Shown here piece by piece: positions 1 to 8,634 of a DNA stretch of 64,000 nucleotides (the first letter of the stretch is position 1; the number at the start of each line of letters is the position of its first letter). The notes under the pieces are model-generated. The model made no database searches, was not told the DNA's origin, and saw only the letters and a list, made by a program, of their open reading frames with translations. The stretch comes from Pontibacter roseus DSM 17521. GTDB lineage: Bacteria > Bacteroidota > Bacteroidia > Cytophagales > Hymenobacteraceae. The stretch is taken from positions 1-64,000 of the forward strand of contig NZ_KB890765.1 in the NCBI RefSeq assembly GCF_000373265.1, given 5' to 3'. Both the position numbers and the translations under genes were made by a program.

Positions 1-116
1 CGGCCGGTCAGAGCCGGCCCGCCCCCTGGCAAACCCTTGCTTTTTCTCTCCCAGCTAGTCAAAACGTAAAAGAGCTTTATCAGCCATTGGCGCCCGCGCA
101 GAAACCGGGCCAAGAC

Positions 117-227
117 AATGGCGGCTATGGCGCCGGTGTCCACCTCTTCCCATCCCGAACAGAGAAGTTAAGCCCGGCTGCGCCGATGGTACTGGGGTCA
201 CACCCGGGAGAGTAGGTGGCCGCCAAC
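117..227 (+). rRNA. rrf: 5S ribosomal RNA
   Basis: The segment carries the conserved 5S core CCGAACAGAGAAGTTAAGCC at about 153-172, with GATGGTACTG and GGGAGAGTAGG further on. The ends pair as helix I: TGGCGGC at 119-125 with GCCGCCA at 219-225, which sets the boundaries to within a few bases. It is followed directly by a strong terminator, so it is the last gene of an rRNA operon running on +. Bases 1-116 are presumably the 23S-5S spacer; I see no 23S sequence or other gene there. Confidence 0.95.
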
Positions 228-239
228 CCCAACAGACGA

Positions 240-276
240 GACGGCCCCCGCATCCGACATGGACGCGGGGGCCGTC
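240..276 (+). terminator. Terminator of the rRNA operon
   Basis: A perfect 12-bp G+C-rich stem (240-251 with 265-276) lies 13 bases after the 5S rRNA. There is a short inner helix in the loop and a CGCGTTT tail. It ends the rRNA operon. Bases 277-454 hold no gene that I can see. Confidence 0.85.
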
Positions 277-454
277 CGCGTTTAAAGAAGTAGCAGGGGC
301 GAGGGGGGGAAATTTGATAGAACCGGTTTTCATTCTGACATCGGCTCGTCATCTCTCCTGTCTTATCAATTCTTTATCCTATTTGCAAGCATAGCGTATG
401 GAATGGAGCAGCTTACTCGTTGCTTTTTAAATACATCCTATCTAACTTGTTTGC

Positions 455-2473
455 ATGGCTTTCACATATCCTACTTTCTTGCTAGCACTCGCGGCTGTAG
501 CTATACCCGTTATACTGCACCTAATTCAATTGCGGCGTGCCAAGCGGATTGAGTTCAGTAATGTGAAGTTTATACAGGTATCTAAAGATTTAACAGCAAG
601 TCAACGTAATCTGAAGGAAATACTCATTCTGCTTTGTCGAATCTTCTTCATAATATTTCTGGTTCTTGCATTTGCGCAGCCATTTTTGCCAGCCTCTGAG
701 ATGGGGACTCCTACTCATACTTCCCAGGTCACTATAGCTGTTGACAATTCCCTCAGCATGCAAAATATTCATGAGGAGGAGGATTTGTCACTACTCACTG
801 TGGCTGTTGATCAAGCCAAGCAAGTGCTCAACCTTTTCCCATCTACTGCCGTTGTCAGTATCAATACTAATATAAATTCTAATCGTGCGGCTACGGTCAC
901 CGGTGCTGATGCATTGGCTACATTGGATAGAGTTGATTTCTCTGTGAAGTCAGGGGTGCCACAGCTTGCTAAATATTCTCCTGCATCGCCTTCTTCAGAA
1001 CATGTTTTCGTGCTGTCTGATTTTCAGCGCAGTTCTTTCCAGCCAGGTATGTTCTCCCGCTTGGACAGTACAAAGCAGTACCATCTGTTGCCTTTAAAGG
1101 CCAGCGGCATCGTGAATGTCTTCGTGGATTCTGTATACCTGGAAGACGAGTTCATCAGGCCCGGAGGCGAAACTCTGTTACATGTGAGGGTGTACAATGC
1201 TGGCGATGAGGCCATACAAGATTGCCCGCTGAAGCTGGTGATTGATGAGCAGCAAATAGCTGCGCTAAGTATTGACCTACCTGCCAATCAGGCGACAGAT
1301 GCAACCATTGGCTTCAGCTTCCGTGGTACTGGTACAAAGCAGGCGTACATATTGGTAGAAGATTATCCTGTGGAGTTTGACAATGCCTATTATTTCGCAC
1401 TTGTACCTTCTGGTAAAATAAGGTTAACAGAAGTCACGGATGATAGCAACAGTCCCCTGCAAAGGCTTTACAGCAATGAGCCAATGTTCGAGACTACCCG
1501 TTTTACAGCAGGTAATATTGACTATTCCAAGTTGGGAAGCTCTGACATGGTCGTGCTACAAGGGCTCGATGAAATCCCGTCTGCCCTGGTTTCGACTGTA
1601 GCAGACTATGTACAGCGTGGTGGCACAGTGGTGCTGATTCCAGGAGCTTCCAGTCAACAAAGCAGTTACGCTGCCTTTTTGCAGGCCCTCTCCATACCTG
1701 CTTCCTATACCGCTGTAGCAGATAATGCTTCCAAGACGGCTTTATTGGCTCCTGAGCAAAGTAATCCTTTTTTCAAAACCATTTTCTCGGATTACGATAC
1801 CAAAATGCAGATGCCGGCTGCTGTCAGGAGTCTGTTTTGGTCAAGGTCATCGTCAGATATTTTGAAGTTTAGAGGAGGGGCTCCCTACCTTTCCAAATTT
1901 GATAGGGGACAGGGGCAGGTATACCTAATGGCTGCTCCGCTTACAGCTTCGCAGAATGAGTTGGTCAGCCACGCCTTGTTTGTGCCAGTAATGTACCGCC
2001 TTGCGATTAGCAGTTATAAGCAGGAAAGTCAGATTGCCTACCGTTTGAACGGGAGCACAATCAGTATACCTGTAGCCGCCAATCCGGGAAGTGAAGGTAT
2101 ATACAAGCTCTTCAAGGACAGTGCGGAATACATACCAGAGCAGCAGGTGCGTGGCGGGCGCTTGATTCTCAATACCCCTACAGACATGGGAGAGGCGGGG
2201 TTTTATGATTTGCGACTTAATGGAAAGACTGTCGCTACGTTCGCCTTCAATTACGACAAGCAGGAATCGTTTCTGGAACAGTATAGCCCTGCTGATTTAA
2301 AGAACTTTATAGGAGCCGGCGTCGAGAACGTGCATGTGTACGAATATGGTGATGCCTTTTCTGTCAAGGGGGAATTCGAAAAACGATTTTTTGGCGTCAA
2401 GCTTTGGAAATATTGTCTAATATTGTGTCTGATTTTCTTGATGGCAGAAATAGCTCTAATCAGATTCCTCTAA
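455..2473 (+). CDS. BatA/VWA-domain membrane protein
   Basis: The 672-residue protein starts with the BatA N-terminal domain: two membrane helices (about residues 5-25 and 55-78) around the basic segment LRRAKRIEFSNVKFIQ. A von Willebrand A-type domain follows, with the MIDAS motif DNSLS near residue 92. A long periplasmic region comes next, and a last helix at about 650-670 precedes the C-terminus. Family members are predicted inner-membrane proteins related to the Bat aerotolerance system; the exact role is not known. The gene is visibly more AT-rich than those downstream. Its stop is one base from the start of the dihydroorotase-like gene, so they are probably cotranscribed. Confidence 0.85.
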   Translation: MAFTYPTFLLALAAVAIPVILHLIQLRRAKRIEFSNVKFIQVSKDLTASQRNLKEILILLCRIFFIIFLVLAFAQPFLPASEMGTPTHTSQVTIAVDNSLSMQNIHEEEDLSLLTVAVDQAKQVLNLFPSTAVVSINTNINSNRAATVTGADALATLDRVDFSVKSGVPQLAKYSPASPSSEHVFVLSDFQRSSFQPGMFSRLDSTKQYHLLPLKASGIVNVFVDSVYLEDEFIRPGGETLLHVRVYNAGDEAIQDCPLKLVIDEQQIAALSIDLPANQATDATIGFSFRGTGTKQAYILVEDYPVEFDNAYYFALVPSGKIRLTEVTDDSNSPLQRLYSNEPMFETTRFTAGNIDYSKLGSSDMVVLQGLDEIPSALVSTVADYVQRGGTVVLIPGASSQQSSYAAFLQALSIPASYTAVADNASKTALLAPEQSNPFFKTIFSDYDTKMQMPAAVRSLFWSRSSSDILKFRGGAPYLSKFDRGQGQVYLMAAPLTASQNELVSHALFVPVMYRLAISSYKQESQIAYRLNGSTISIPVAANPGSEGIYKLFKDSAEYIPEQQVRGGRLILNTPTDMGEAGFYDLRLNGKTVATFAFNYDKQESFLEQYSPADLKNFIGAGVENVHVYEYGDAFSVKGEFEKRFFGVKLWKYCLILCLIFLMAEIALIRFL

Positions 2474-2474
2474 C

Positions 2475-3746
2475 ATGAAGATACTTCTCAAAGCAGTCCA
2501 GATATACCATCTTACTTCAGCCTTCCATTTACAACGCCAGAACATACTGATACAGGACGGCATGATTGCCTATATCGGACCTGACAGCCGGGAGGCGGAT
2601 AAAATCCTTGAATTGGATGGTATGTGTGTGTCGGCAGGATGGGTGGATATGCATGCTTCGGTAGGGGAACCAGGACTGGAGCACAAAGAGGACATAGAAT
2701 CACTGGCTGAGGCCGCAGCGGCGGGAGGGTTTACAGATGTGCTGTGCCTCCCTAATGTGCAACCGGTAGTACAGAGCAAAGGCGCCATCAATTTCCTGCG
2801 AACAAAATCAGCATACCTGCCGGTCAACCTGCTCCCAACTGGGGCAGTGACGGTAGACGCCCAAGGGAAAGAACTCACGGAGATGATAGACCTGCAGCGG
2901 GCGGGCGCTGTCGCTTTTACAGATGGCACCAAACCCTTGCAAGGGGCAGAAGTGATTGTGAAAGCCCTTCAGTACCTGCAGCCCTTTGATGGTCTGTTGA
3001 TGAACCGTCCCGAGCATACGCGCCTGACAGAGTACGGACAGATGCACGAAGGAATTACAAGCACCCGGCTCGGCATGAAAGGTATACCTTCGCTGGCAGA
3101 GGAAGTGATGGTGACACGTGATTTGCAACTGCTGGCCTACACCGGTGGCCGCCTGCATTTCTCCCTAGTGTCCAGTGCCCAAGCAATAGAGGCTATACGC
3201 CAAGCGAAAGCACAGGGCCTGCAGGTAACATGTGACGTAGCCAGCTATCAGGTTGCCTATACCGATGCGACCATATCGGCTTTTGACACGAACTTCAAAG
3301 TATCCCCCCCATTCAGGAGTAGTGAGGATGTAGCCGCCATCAAACAGGGGCTACACGACGGAACCATTGATGCCCTGGTATCGGCGCATCAGCCGCATGA
3401 CACGGAGAGCAAGAAACTAGAGTTTGATTTAGCTGAATTTGGCATCATCAACCTAGAGACAGCCTTCGCTGTGGCGAATACGGCTTTGGCCAACGCTGTG
3501 TCGTTGGAAACCATCATCAGCAAGCTGACAGCGGCACCGCGTCACATTTTGCGCCTGCTTATGCCAGGTATAGCAGAAGGCGAGAAAGCCTGCCTCACGC
3601 TTTTCCACCCACATCTCAAATGGACCCCGACAGAGGTTGGCCTGAAGTCAAAGTCGAAAAACTCGCCTTTCTTGGGGCAGGAGCTGACGGGGAAGGTAAT
3701 CGGCATCATCAACAAAGAACAACTGGTGCTGAATCATTCATTTTAA
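2475..3746 (+). CDS. Dihydroorotase-like protein with degenerate active site
   Basis: The 423 residues align throughout with the amidohydrolase-fold dihydroorotase (PyrC class I), including DVASYQVAYTDATISAFD, TNFKVSPPFRS and the LET segment. Several catalytic positions are changed. The metal motif DxHxHxR reads DMHASVGEPG, so the second His and the substrate Arg are gone. The motif usually H-x-x-H-x-S reads HFSLVSS. The usual DHAPH reads AHQPH, so the catalytic Asp is Ala. By analogy with inactive PyrC' partners of aspartate transcarbamoylase it may be structural, or may act on something else. It is cotranscribed with the BatA-like gene, and no pyrB is in view. Confidence 0.8.
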   Translation: MKILLKAVQIYHLTSAFHLQRQNILIQDGMIAYIGPDSREADKILELDGMCVSAGWVDMHASVGEPGLEHKEDIESLAEAAAAGGFTDVLCLPNVQPVVQSKGAINFLRTKSAYLPVNLLPTGAVTVDAQGKELTEMIDLQRAGAVAFTDGTKPLQGAEVIVKALQYLQPFDGLLMNRPEHTRLTEYGQMHEGITSTRLGMKGIPSLAEEVMVTRDLQLLAYTGGRLHFSLVSSAQAIEAIRQAKAQGLQVTCDVASYQVAYTDATISAFDTNFKVSPPFRSSEDVAAIKQGLHDGTIDALVSAHQPHDTESKKLEFDLAEFGIINLETAFAVANTALANAVSLETIISKLTAAPRHILRLLMPGIAEGEKACLTLFHPHLKWTPTEVGLKSKSKNSPFLGQELTGKVIGIINKEQLVLNHSF

Positions 3747-3807
3747 TATATTTATAGCTATATTTCCATGCAGGTAGCTTACCTGCTCCGGGAGTAGGCA
3801 AATACAG

Positions 3808-4317
3808 ATGTTGAATCAAGCGATAGTAAGAGTAGGGGTGCGCTATGGCGTACTGTGCGGCGTGGCCTGTTTTGTTTTTTTTCTGGCGCTATACCTGCTG
3901 GGCTACAACCCATTTGGTGAGGCGGGCCGGTTCACCTACATTCCTTTGCCTGTCTTTATTTTCCTGGGGCTGCGGTACTTCAAAGGATTCCATGATACGG
4001 AAATCGGTTTTTGGAGAGGAATGCGGGTGGCTTTGGCCATCTCCTTCTATACCGCCCTGTGCACAGCCATGCTGGTATACCTGCTGATTTACATGGCGGG
4101 ACCGGAACTCGTGCAGCAGCACGTGACAGAAATGCGGGCATTGCTGGACGAGACGAAGGAACAACAGATACAGTTGCTGGGCGAGCGGAACTTTGAGCAG
4201 GCGTACCAGGATTTAGACACCATTACACCAAGTATGTTGGCGACATATGATTTTTTGAGTCGGATGTTTGCAGGGTTGATATTCTCAGTTGTTGCCGCTG
4301 TGTTTTTCAGAAAATAA
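3808..4317 (+). CDS. DUF4199 family membrane protein
   Basis: This 169-residue protein has four predicted membrane helices (about residues 14-32, 44-58, 68-95 and 148-166). A charged amphipathic stretch with many Glu and Gln sits before the last helix. The topology and the pattern of a Tyr/Gly-rich loop followed by the helix match DUF4199, a Bacteroidota family of unknown function. A second member follows 27 bases downstream. The pair lies between a dihydroorotase-like gene and a glycosyltransferase, as part of one + strand run. Confidence 0.75.
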   Translation: MLNQAIVRVGVRYGVLCGVACFVFFLALYLLGYNPFGEAGRFTYIPLPVFIFLGLRYFKGFHDTEIGFWRGMRVALAISFYTALCTAMLVYLLIYMAGPELVQQHVTEMRALLDETKEQQIQLLGERNFEQAYQDLDTITPSMLATYDFLSRMFAGLIFSVVAAVFFRK

Positions 4318-4344
4318 TTTCACTAACCTAACCAACCAATCAAC

Positions 4345-4863
4345 ATGACTGAAACCCAACCCTCCGTTAGCTCTGTGGCTCTAAAATATGGCCTGCTTGG
4401 CGCCTTAGTATCTGTCGTTTTCTCTGCTATCCTGCTTATTGCCGGCCTGGATGTGAGCGGCTGGATTGGCTCCTTAGGCTACCTGATACTGATTGTGGCC
4501 ATGGTGCTGGCCATGAAAGAATACAAGCGCATCAACTACGGCTACATGTCCTATGGCCAAGGCTTGGGCATAGGCACCCTGGTATCGCTGGCATTTGGTG
4601 TGCTGGGTGGTTTGTTCATGTTCGTGTATACCTCTTTCATTGACCCAGGCTACCGTGACACCATGATGGAGAAGCAGCGCGTAGAACTGGAAGGAAGAGG
4701 CATGAGCGATGAGCAGATTGAACAGGCCATTGCGATGGGCGAATCCTTCTCTAGCCCGGCCATGATGATTGTGTGGTCGATTGTAGGCTACCTGATTATA
4801 GGCTTTATCATTTCGCTCATCGTTGCGGCCGTTATGAAGAACGCACGACCGGAGTTTGAGTAA
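4345..4863 (+). CDS. DUF4199 family membrane protein
   Basis: This 172-residue protein has the DUF4199 pattern: helices near residues 14-33, 38-55, 72-95 and 137-162, the loop YGYMSYGQGLGIG, and a Glu/Met-rich segment MMEKQRVELEGRGMSDEQIE before the last helix. It is a paralogue of the preceding gene and closer to the family norm. Its end lies at the start of the following glycosyltransferase, so translation may be coupled. Function unknown. Confidence 0.85.
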   Translation: MTETQPSVSSVALKYGLLGALVSVVFSAILLIAGLDVSGWIGSLGYLILIVAMVLAMKEYKRINYGYMSYGQGLGIGTLVSLAFGVLGGLFMFVYTSFIDPGYRDTMMEKQRVELEGRGMSDEQIEQAIAMGESFSSPAMMIVWSIVGYLIIGFIISLIVAAVMKNARPEFE

Positions 4864-4867
4864 AAAC

Positions 4868-5842
4868 ATGCAATACCCTTATGATATATCGGTGGTGATT
4901 CCTCTTTTCAACGAGGAGGAATCACTGCCTGAGTTAGTACACTGGATTAGGCGCGTGATGCACGCGCATAGTTTCACTTACGAACTTATCCTGGTGGACG
5001 ACGGCAGTACTGACCGTTCCTGGGACGTGATTACAGAGCTTGGCGCCGATGACAATACCGTCAAAGGCATAAGCTTTAATCGCAACTACGGCAAATCGGC
5101 CGCTCTTAACGAGGGCTTCAAGCGCTGCACCGGTGAAGTGGTCATCACCATGGATGCAGACCTCCAGGACAGCCCGGAGGAGATTCCCGGTCTGTATGAC
5201 ATGATTAAGCACCAGAAGTTTGATTTGGTCTCGGGCTGGAAACAAAAGCGCTTTGACCCTGTCAGCAAAACCATCCCTACCAAACTCTTCAACGCGGCTA
5301 CCCGAAAGCTGTCGGGCATCAAGCTGCATGACTTCAATTGTGGCCTGAAAGCATACCGTCAGCTGTTGGTGAAAAGCATTGAGGTGCACGGGGAGATGCA
5401 CCGTTACATACCTGTAATCGCCAAGTGGAACGGGTTTACACGCATCGGCGAGAAAGTGGTACAGCACCAGGAGCGCAAGTATGGCACCACTAAGTTCGGG
5501 TTGGAGCGCTTCGTTTACGGTTTCCTGGATTTGCTGTCCATTACCTTTGTGAGTCGTTTCAAGAAGCGTCCGATGCACTTCTTCGGTACGTTGGGCACGC
5601 TTTCTTTCGTGGTTGGTCTGGGTATTACCATCTGGATGATTGTGCAAAAGGTGTTCGGCCTATACCCCAATGGCCGTGTGCGTGACGTGGTGGACCAGCC
5701 GCTGTTCTACCTGTCATTAGTGGCGGTGATACTGGGTGTGCAGCTTTTTCTGGCCGGTTTCCTGGCCGAGATGGTGAGCATGACCTCCAGCCGCAGGAAC
5801 GAGTACTTGATTCGGGACCGGGTAGGCTTGATTAAGAAATAA
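4868..5842 (+). CDS. Family 2 glycosyltransferase, DPM1/GtrB-like
   Basis: The N-terminal GT2 domain shows VVIPLFNEEESLPELV, the nucleotide-sugar motif VDDGSTD, and the metal-binding MDADLQD. Two C-terminal helices (about 240-262 and 283-305) place it among membrane-anchored undecaprenyl-phosphate sugar transferases of the GtrB/ArnC type. I chose ATG at 4868 (324 residues). A TTG at 4856 would add four residues and overlap the DUF4199 gene. The stop overlaps the start of the next glycosyltransferase by one base, so the two are translationally coupled. The sugar and acceptor are not known. Confidence 0.88.
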   Translation: MQYPYDISVVIPLFNEEESLPELVHWIRRVMHAHSFTYELILVDDGSTDRSWDVITELGADDNTVKGISFNRNYGKSAALNEGFKRCTGEVVITMDADLQDSPEEIPGLYDMIKHQKFDLVSGWKQKRFDPVSKTIPTKLFNAATRKLSGIKLHDFNCGLKAYRQLLVKSIEVHGEMHRYIPVIAKWNGFTRIGEKVVQHQERKYGTTKFGLERFVYGFLDLLSITFVSRFKKRPMHFFGTLGTLSFVVGLGITIWMIVQKVFGLYPNGRVRDVVDQPLFYLSLVAVILGVQLFLAGFLAEMVSMTSSRRNEYLIRDRVGLIKK

Positions 5843-6990
5843 TGGCCAGGCGCGTGGTGATTGTGGGGCCTGCTCATCCGCTGCGGGGCGGGGGCATGTC
5901 TACTTTCAACGAGCGGCTGGCCTATGCTTTTCAGGAGGCGGGGGACGAGGTAGAAATCGTGACGTTCAGCCTGCAGTACCCTTCCTTTCTTTTCCCTGGC
6001 AAGAGCCAGTACTCCGATGAACCTGCCCCTCCGAGGCTGCGCATTAAGGTGCTCATCAACTCTATCAACCCGCTCAGTTGGATTAAGGCAGGCAATTACA
6101 TCCGCAGGCAGCGGCCAGAGTTGGTCATTTTCCGGTATTGGCTGCCTTTTATGGGGCCGGCGCTGGGTACCATCGCCCGCATTATCCGGCGCAACAGGTA
6201 TAGCCGCATCCTGGCCATCACCGATAACGTGGTGCCGCACGAGAAACGCCCCGGCGACACCCCTTTTACAAAATACTTCCTTGGCTCCTGCCATGGTTTC
6301 ATCACCTTGTCACGCTCGGTGCAACAGGACCTGGAAAAGTTTGAGCCTACTAAGCCCAACGTATACCTGCCACACCCGCTCTACGATAACTTTGGAGAGG
6401 CGGAGACCAAAGAAGCAGCCTGTGCTGCATTAGGCTTGGATTCTAGGTATAGCTATCTCCTTTTCTTCGGTTTCATACGGGCCTACAAGGGGCTGGACCT
6501 GCTACTGCAGGCAATGTCCGAGCCTGCGCTGCAGGCACGGACAGACATCAAGCTGCTTATCGCTGGAGAATTCTACGAAGAGGCGGCGCCTTACTACGAG
6601 CTCATCCGAAAGCTCCAACTGCAGGACCGCCTGGTGCTCCGCACCGATTTCATACCCAATGCGGAGGTCCGCCACTACTTCTGCGCCGCCGACCTGGTGG
6701 TGCAGCCTTACAAGCAAGCCACCCAAAGCGGTGTGACGCAAGTCGCTTATCATTTCGACAAGCCTATGGTGGTGACGAAAGTGGGCGGATTGTCGGAACT
6801 GGTGCCGCACGGGGAAGTAGGCTATGTCGTGGAGCCGCAGCCGCAGGCCATTGCGCAGGCCATTCTTGATTTCCATACCTCTGGCAAGGCAGGGCCATAC
6901 GCCCAGAACATCAGCAGATACAAGCAACGCTTCAGCTGGAGCCGGTTTGTGCAGGCGGTGTATGAACTGGCAGAGCGGGTAAGGCTGTAA
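5842..6990 (+). CDS. Family 4 glycosyltransferase
   Basis: The 382 residues have the GT-B layout. An N-terminal glycine-rich loop (GPAHPLRGGGMSTFNERL) leads the acceptor domain. The C-terminal domain has LLFFGFIRAYKGLDLLLQAM and the donor-binding stretch ADLVVQPYKQATQSGV, then KPMVVTKVGGLSELV, typical of GT4 retaining enzymes. It overlaps the preceding GT2 gene by one base and probably works in the same glycan or glycolipid pathway. Its substrate cannot be read from the sequence. Confidence 0.87.
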   Translation: MARRVVIVGPAHPLRGGGMSTFNERLAYAFQEAGDEVEIVTFSLQYPSFLFPGKSQYSDEPAPPRLRIKVLINSINPLSWIKAGNYIRRQRPELVIFRYWLPFMGPALGTIARIIRRNRYSRILAITDNVVPHEKRPGDTPFTKYFLGSCHGFITLSRSVQQDLEKFEPTKPNVYLPHPLYDNFGEAETKEAACAALGLDSRYSYLLFFGFIRAYKGLDLLLQAMSEPALQARTDIKLLIAGEFYEEAAPYYELIRKLQLQDRLVLRTDFIPNAEVRHYFCAADLVVQPYKQATQSGVTQVAYHFDKPMVVTKVGGLSELVPHGEVGYVVEPQPQAIAQAILDFHTSGKAGPYAQNISRYKQRFSWSRFVQAVYELAERVRL

Positions 6991-7034
6991 CCCAGCAAAA
7001 TTCTAGTGGCATCCTTCTCCAACAAACTTGTACT

Positions 7035-7817
7035 ATGTTGAAAGAAAACTATACCCTGCTGCTTGGCGCTTCCGGCAATCTAGGCGGCAAAGTAGCACAT
7101 GAATTCATAACGAGAGGAATACCCGTTGGGCTGGTGGCACGGGATACATCGCGCCTGCGTGCTTTTGAGGGAAGCGCGAACTTGCTGGAAGGAGACTTTC
7201 ACGATGACGGCTTCCTGCGTGACAGCCTGAGCAGAGCCACAGGCTTGTTCTGCACAGTACCTGATACCGCGTTGGCCGCTCCTGAAGCGTCTGCGGCGCG
7301 GCTGATAAAGCTATTGCAAGACAGCCCCGTAAGCCATGTGGTGAACATCAGCAACGCTACGCTGAAACGCGGCGGGAACTATACCAGCCTGATTCGATTT
7401 GAGCAGGAACTGAGCAAGGTGTCAGGTATAGCCGTGAAGCACCTGCGCTGCGCCAACTTCTTCGAGAACCTCAACTGGGGCATCAACACGCCCTACCTGC
7501 CCCATGTAAAGTTGCCTTACATTTCATCTTATGAAATAGCCCATGTGGCGGCAGTATACCTGCAGCACCGGAGCTTTGAAGGTGTAACGGTGGATGAGCT
7601 GCTGGGGGAGCGGGACTACAGCATGGCTGAATTGGCGGAGCGGGTAGGGGTGCCCTACTCCCAACTGCCCTACTCCCAGGAGAATATCCATTTCTACCGG
7701 CCCTTCAATGAAGGAGAGTATGAACTGGTGCCGCGCACGGAGCAGAACACGACTGTTCCAGCCAACCCGAGGTTCACGCTGGATTACTTTATCCGCCACG
7801 AGTTACGGCTGGTATAG
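7035..7817 (+). CDS. NmrA-like NAD(P)-binding reductase
   Basis: A Rossmann fold opens with LLLGASGNLGGKVAHEF, a GxxGxxG dinucleotide site. The middle part (VVNISNATLKRGGNYTSL and HLRCANFFENL) fits atypical short-chain dehydrogenases of the NmrA/NAD-dependent epimerase type. There is no YxxxK pair, as is usual in NmrA proteins. The length, 260 residues, is normal. The last codons are GTA TAG inside a copy of the iterated GGTATAG element, so the element supplies the stop codon. Confidence 0.75.
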   Translation: MLKENYTLLLGASGNLGGKVAHEFITRGIPVGLVARDTSRLRAFEGSANLLEGDFHDDGFLRDSLSRATGLFCTVPDTALAAPEASAARLIKLLQDSPVSHVVNISNATLKRGGNYTSLIRFEQELSKVSGIAVKHLRCANFFENLNWGINTPYLPHVKLPYISSYEIAHVAAVYLQHRSFEGVTVDELLGERDYSMAELAERVGVPYSQLPYSQENIHFYRPFNEGEYELVPRTEQNTTVPANPRFTLDYFIRHELRLV

Positions 7818-7852
7818 ACCTATCTGTTAGATTCCGAGGCCCAAGCTGGTAT

Positions 7853-7860
7853 TAATTTTG
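7853..7860 (+). promoter_or_regulatory. Candidate -7 promoter box
   Basis: TAATTTTG fits the Bacteroidota -7 consensus TANNTTTG and stands 52 bases before the lipoprotein gene at 7912. No clear TTTG is seen at the expected -33 distance, so support is partial. Confidence 0.4.
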
Positions 7861-7911
7861 TGGTATATAGGCAATACTTAATCTATACCTTCCACAAAAC
7901 CATAAGTCCTC

Positions 7912-8559
7912 ATGAAAACACTGAGAATCCTGACACTTGTTCTATTAGCCGCATTCAGCTTCAGTAGCTGCAGTAAAGAAGAAGACGAGCCGTATCACGA
8001 AGGCTTGGATGATAGGTATGTCCTGGAGGCGGAGTTGGATGGCAACGCAGTGGTTTTGCAGGAAGGGAAAGATGGTTACTCCAGCTTTGGGTCTGCAGGA
8101 AAAACCTCAGGAACCGGATTTTGCCTGGATGCTGCCTCCATGATTATCGGGAGGTATAGCGAGCTGAGTAAGGCCAACACAAAACTGAAAAATGCCTTCC
8201 AAGTGACGCTGCAGCGGCATGCCACCACCTGTTCTGCCAACGATTCCTATATGCGGGGTTTATACCGAGTGGGTGAATATCCCTTTGCGAAAGATACAAA
8301 CGACCCTAATGCAACCGGAGTAGTGATACTTTACACCGATGCCCATGGAATTGATTGGGCTACCAACAAGGGCAGCCAGGACCAGACTGCCAGCCGATTT
8401 GAGGTGACGCAACACCAGGCTATAAAGAGCAAAATCTATCAGTTCGAGACAGAAGCCGTGTTCAACTGCACGCTCTACAACGATGCCGGTGAGGCGATGG
8501 TACTGACCAATGGACGTATCATGGCCCGCAGCGTTCCCTATCCGAGTAAATATCAGTAA
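7912..8559 (+). CDS. Hypothetical lipoprotein
   Basis: The 215-residue protein begins with a lipoprotein signal peptide (MKTLRILTLVLLAAFSFSSC), with the lipidated Cys at residue 20 followed by charged SKEEDEP. The rest is a soluble beta-rich sequence with a few Cys. I do not recognise a family. It stands alone between the reductase gene and a convergent purB. Confidence 0.8.
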   Translation: MKTLRILTLVLLAAFSFSSCSKEEDEPYHEGLDDRYVLEAELDGNAVVLQEGKDGYSSFGSAGKTSGTGFCLDAASMIIGRYSELSKANTKLKNAFQVTLQRHATTCSANDSYMRGLYRVGEYPFAKDTNDPNATGVVILYTDAHGIDWATNKGSQDQTASRFEVTQHQAIKSKIYQFETEAVFNCTLYNDAGEAMVLTNGRIMARSVPYPSKYQ

Positions 8560-8590
8560 ATAGAAGTTTGGTTCTAAAAAAGAGTAAAAA

Positions 8591-8612
8591 AGCCTCTGCT
8601 ACAGCAGAGGCT
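8591..8612. terminator. Bidirectional terminator
   Basis: The arms AGCCTCTGCT and AGCAGAGGCT are flanked by A-runs on the left and a T-run on the right. It can end both the lipoprotein gene (+) and purB (-), which converge here. Confidence 0.85.
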
Positions 8613-8634
8613 TTTTTACGTACTGATTTTCTCT

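Noticed and set aside
1..116. 3' end of 23S rRNA
   Set aside because: I cannot recognise conserved 23S end sequence; it is more likely the 23S-5S spacer.
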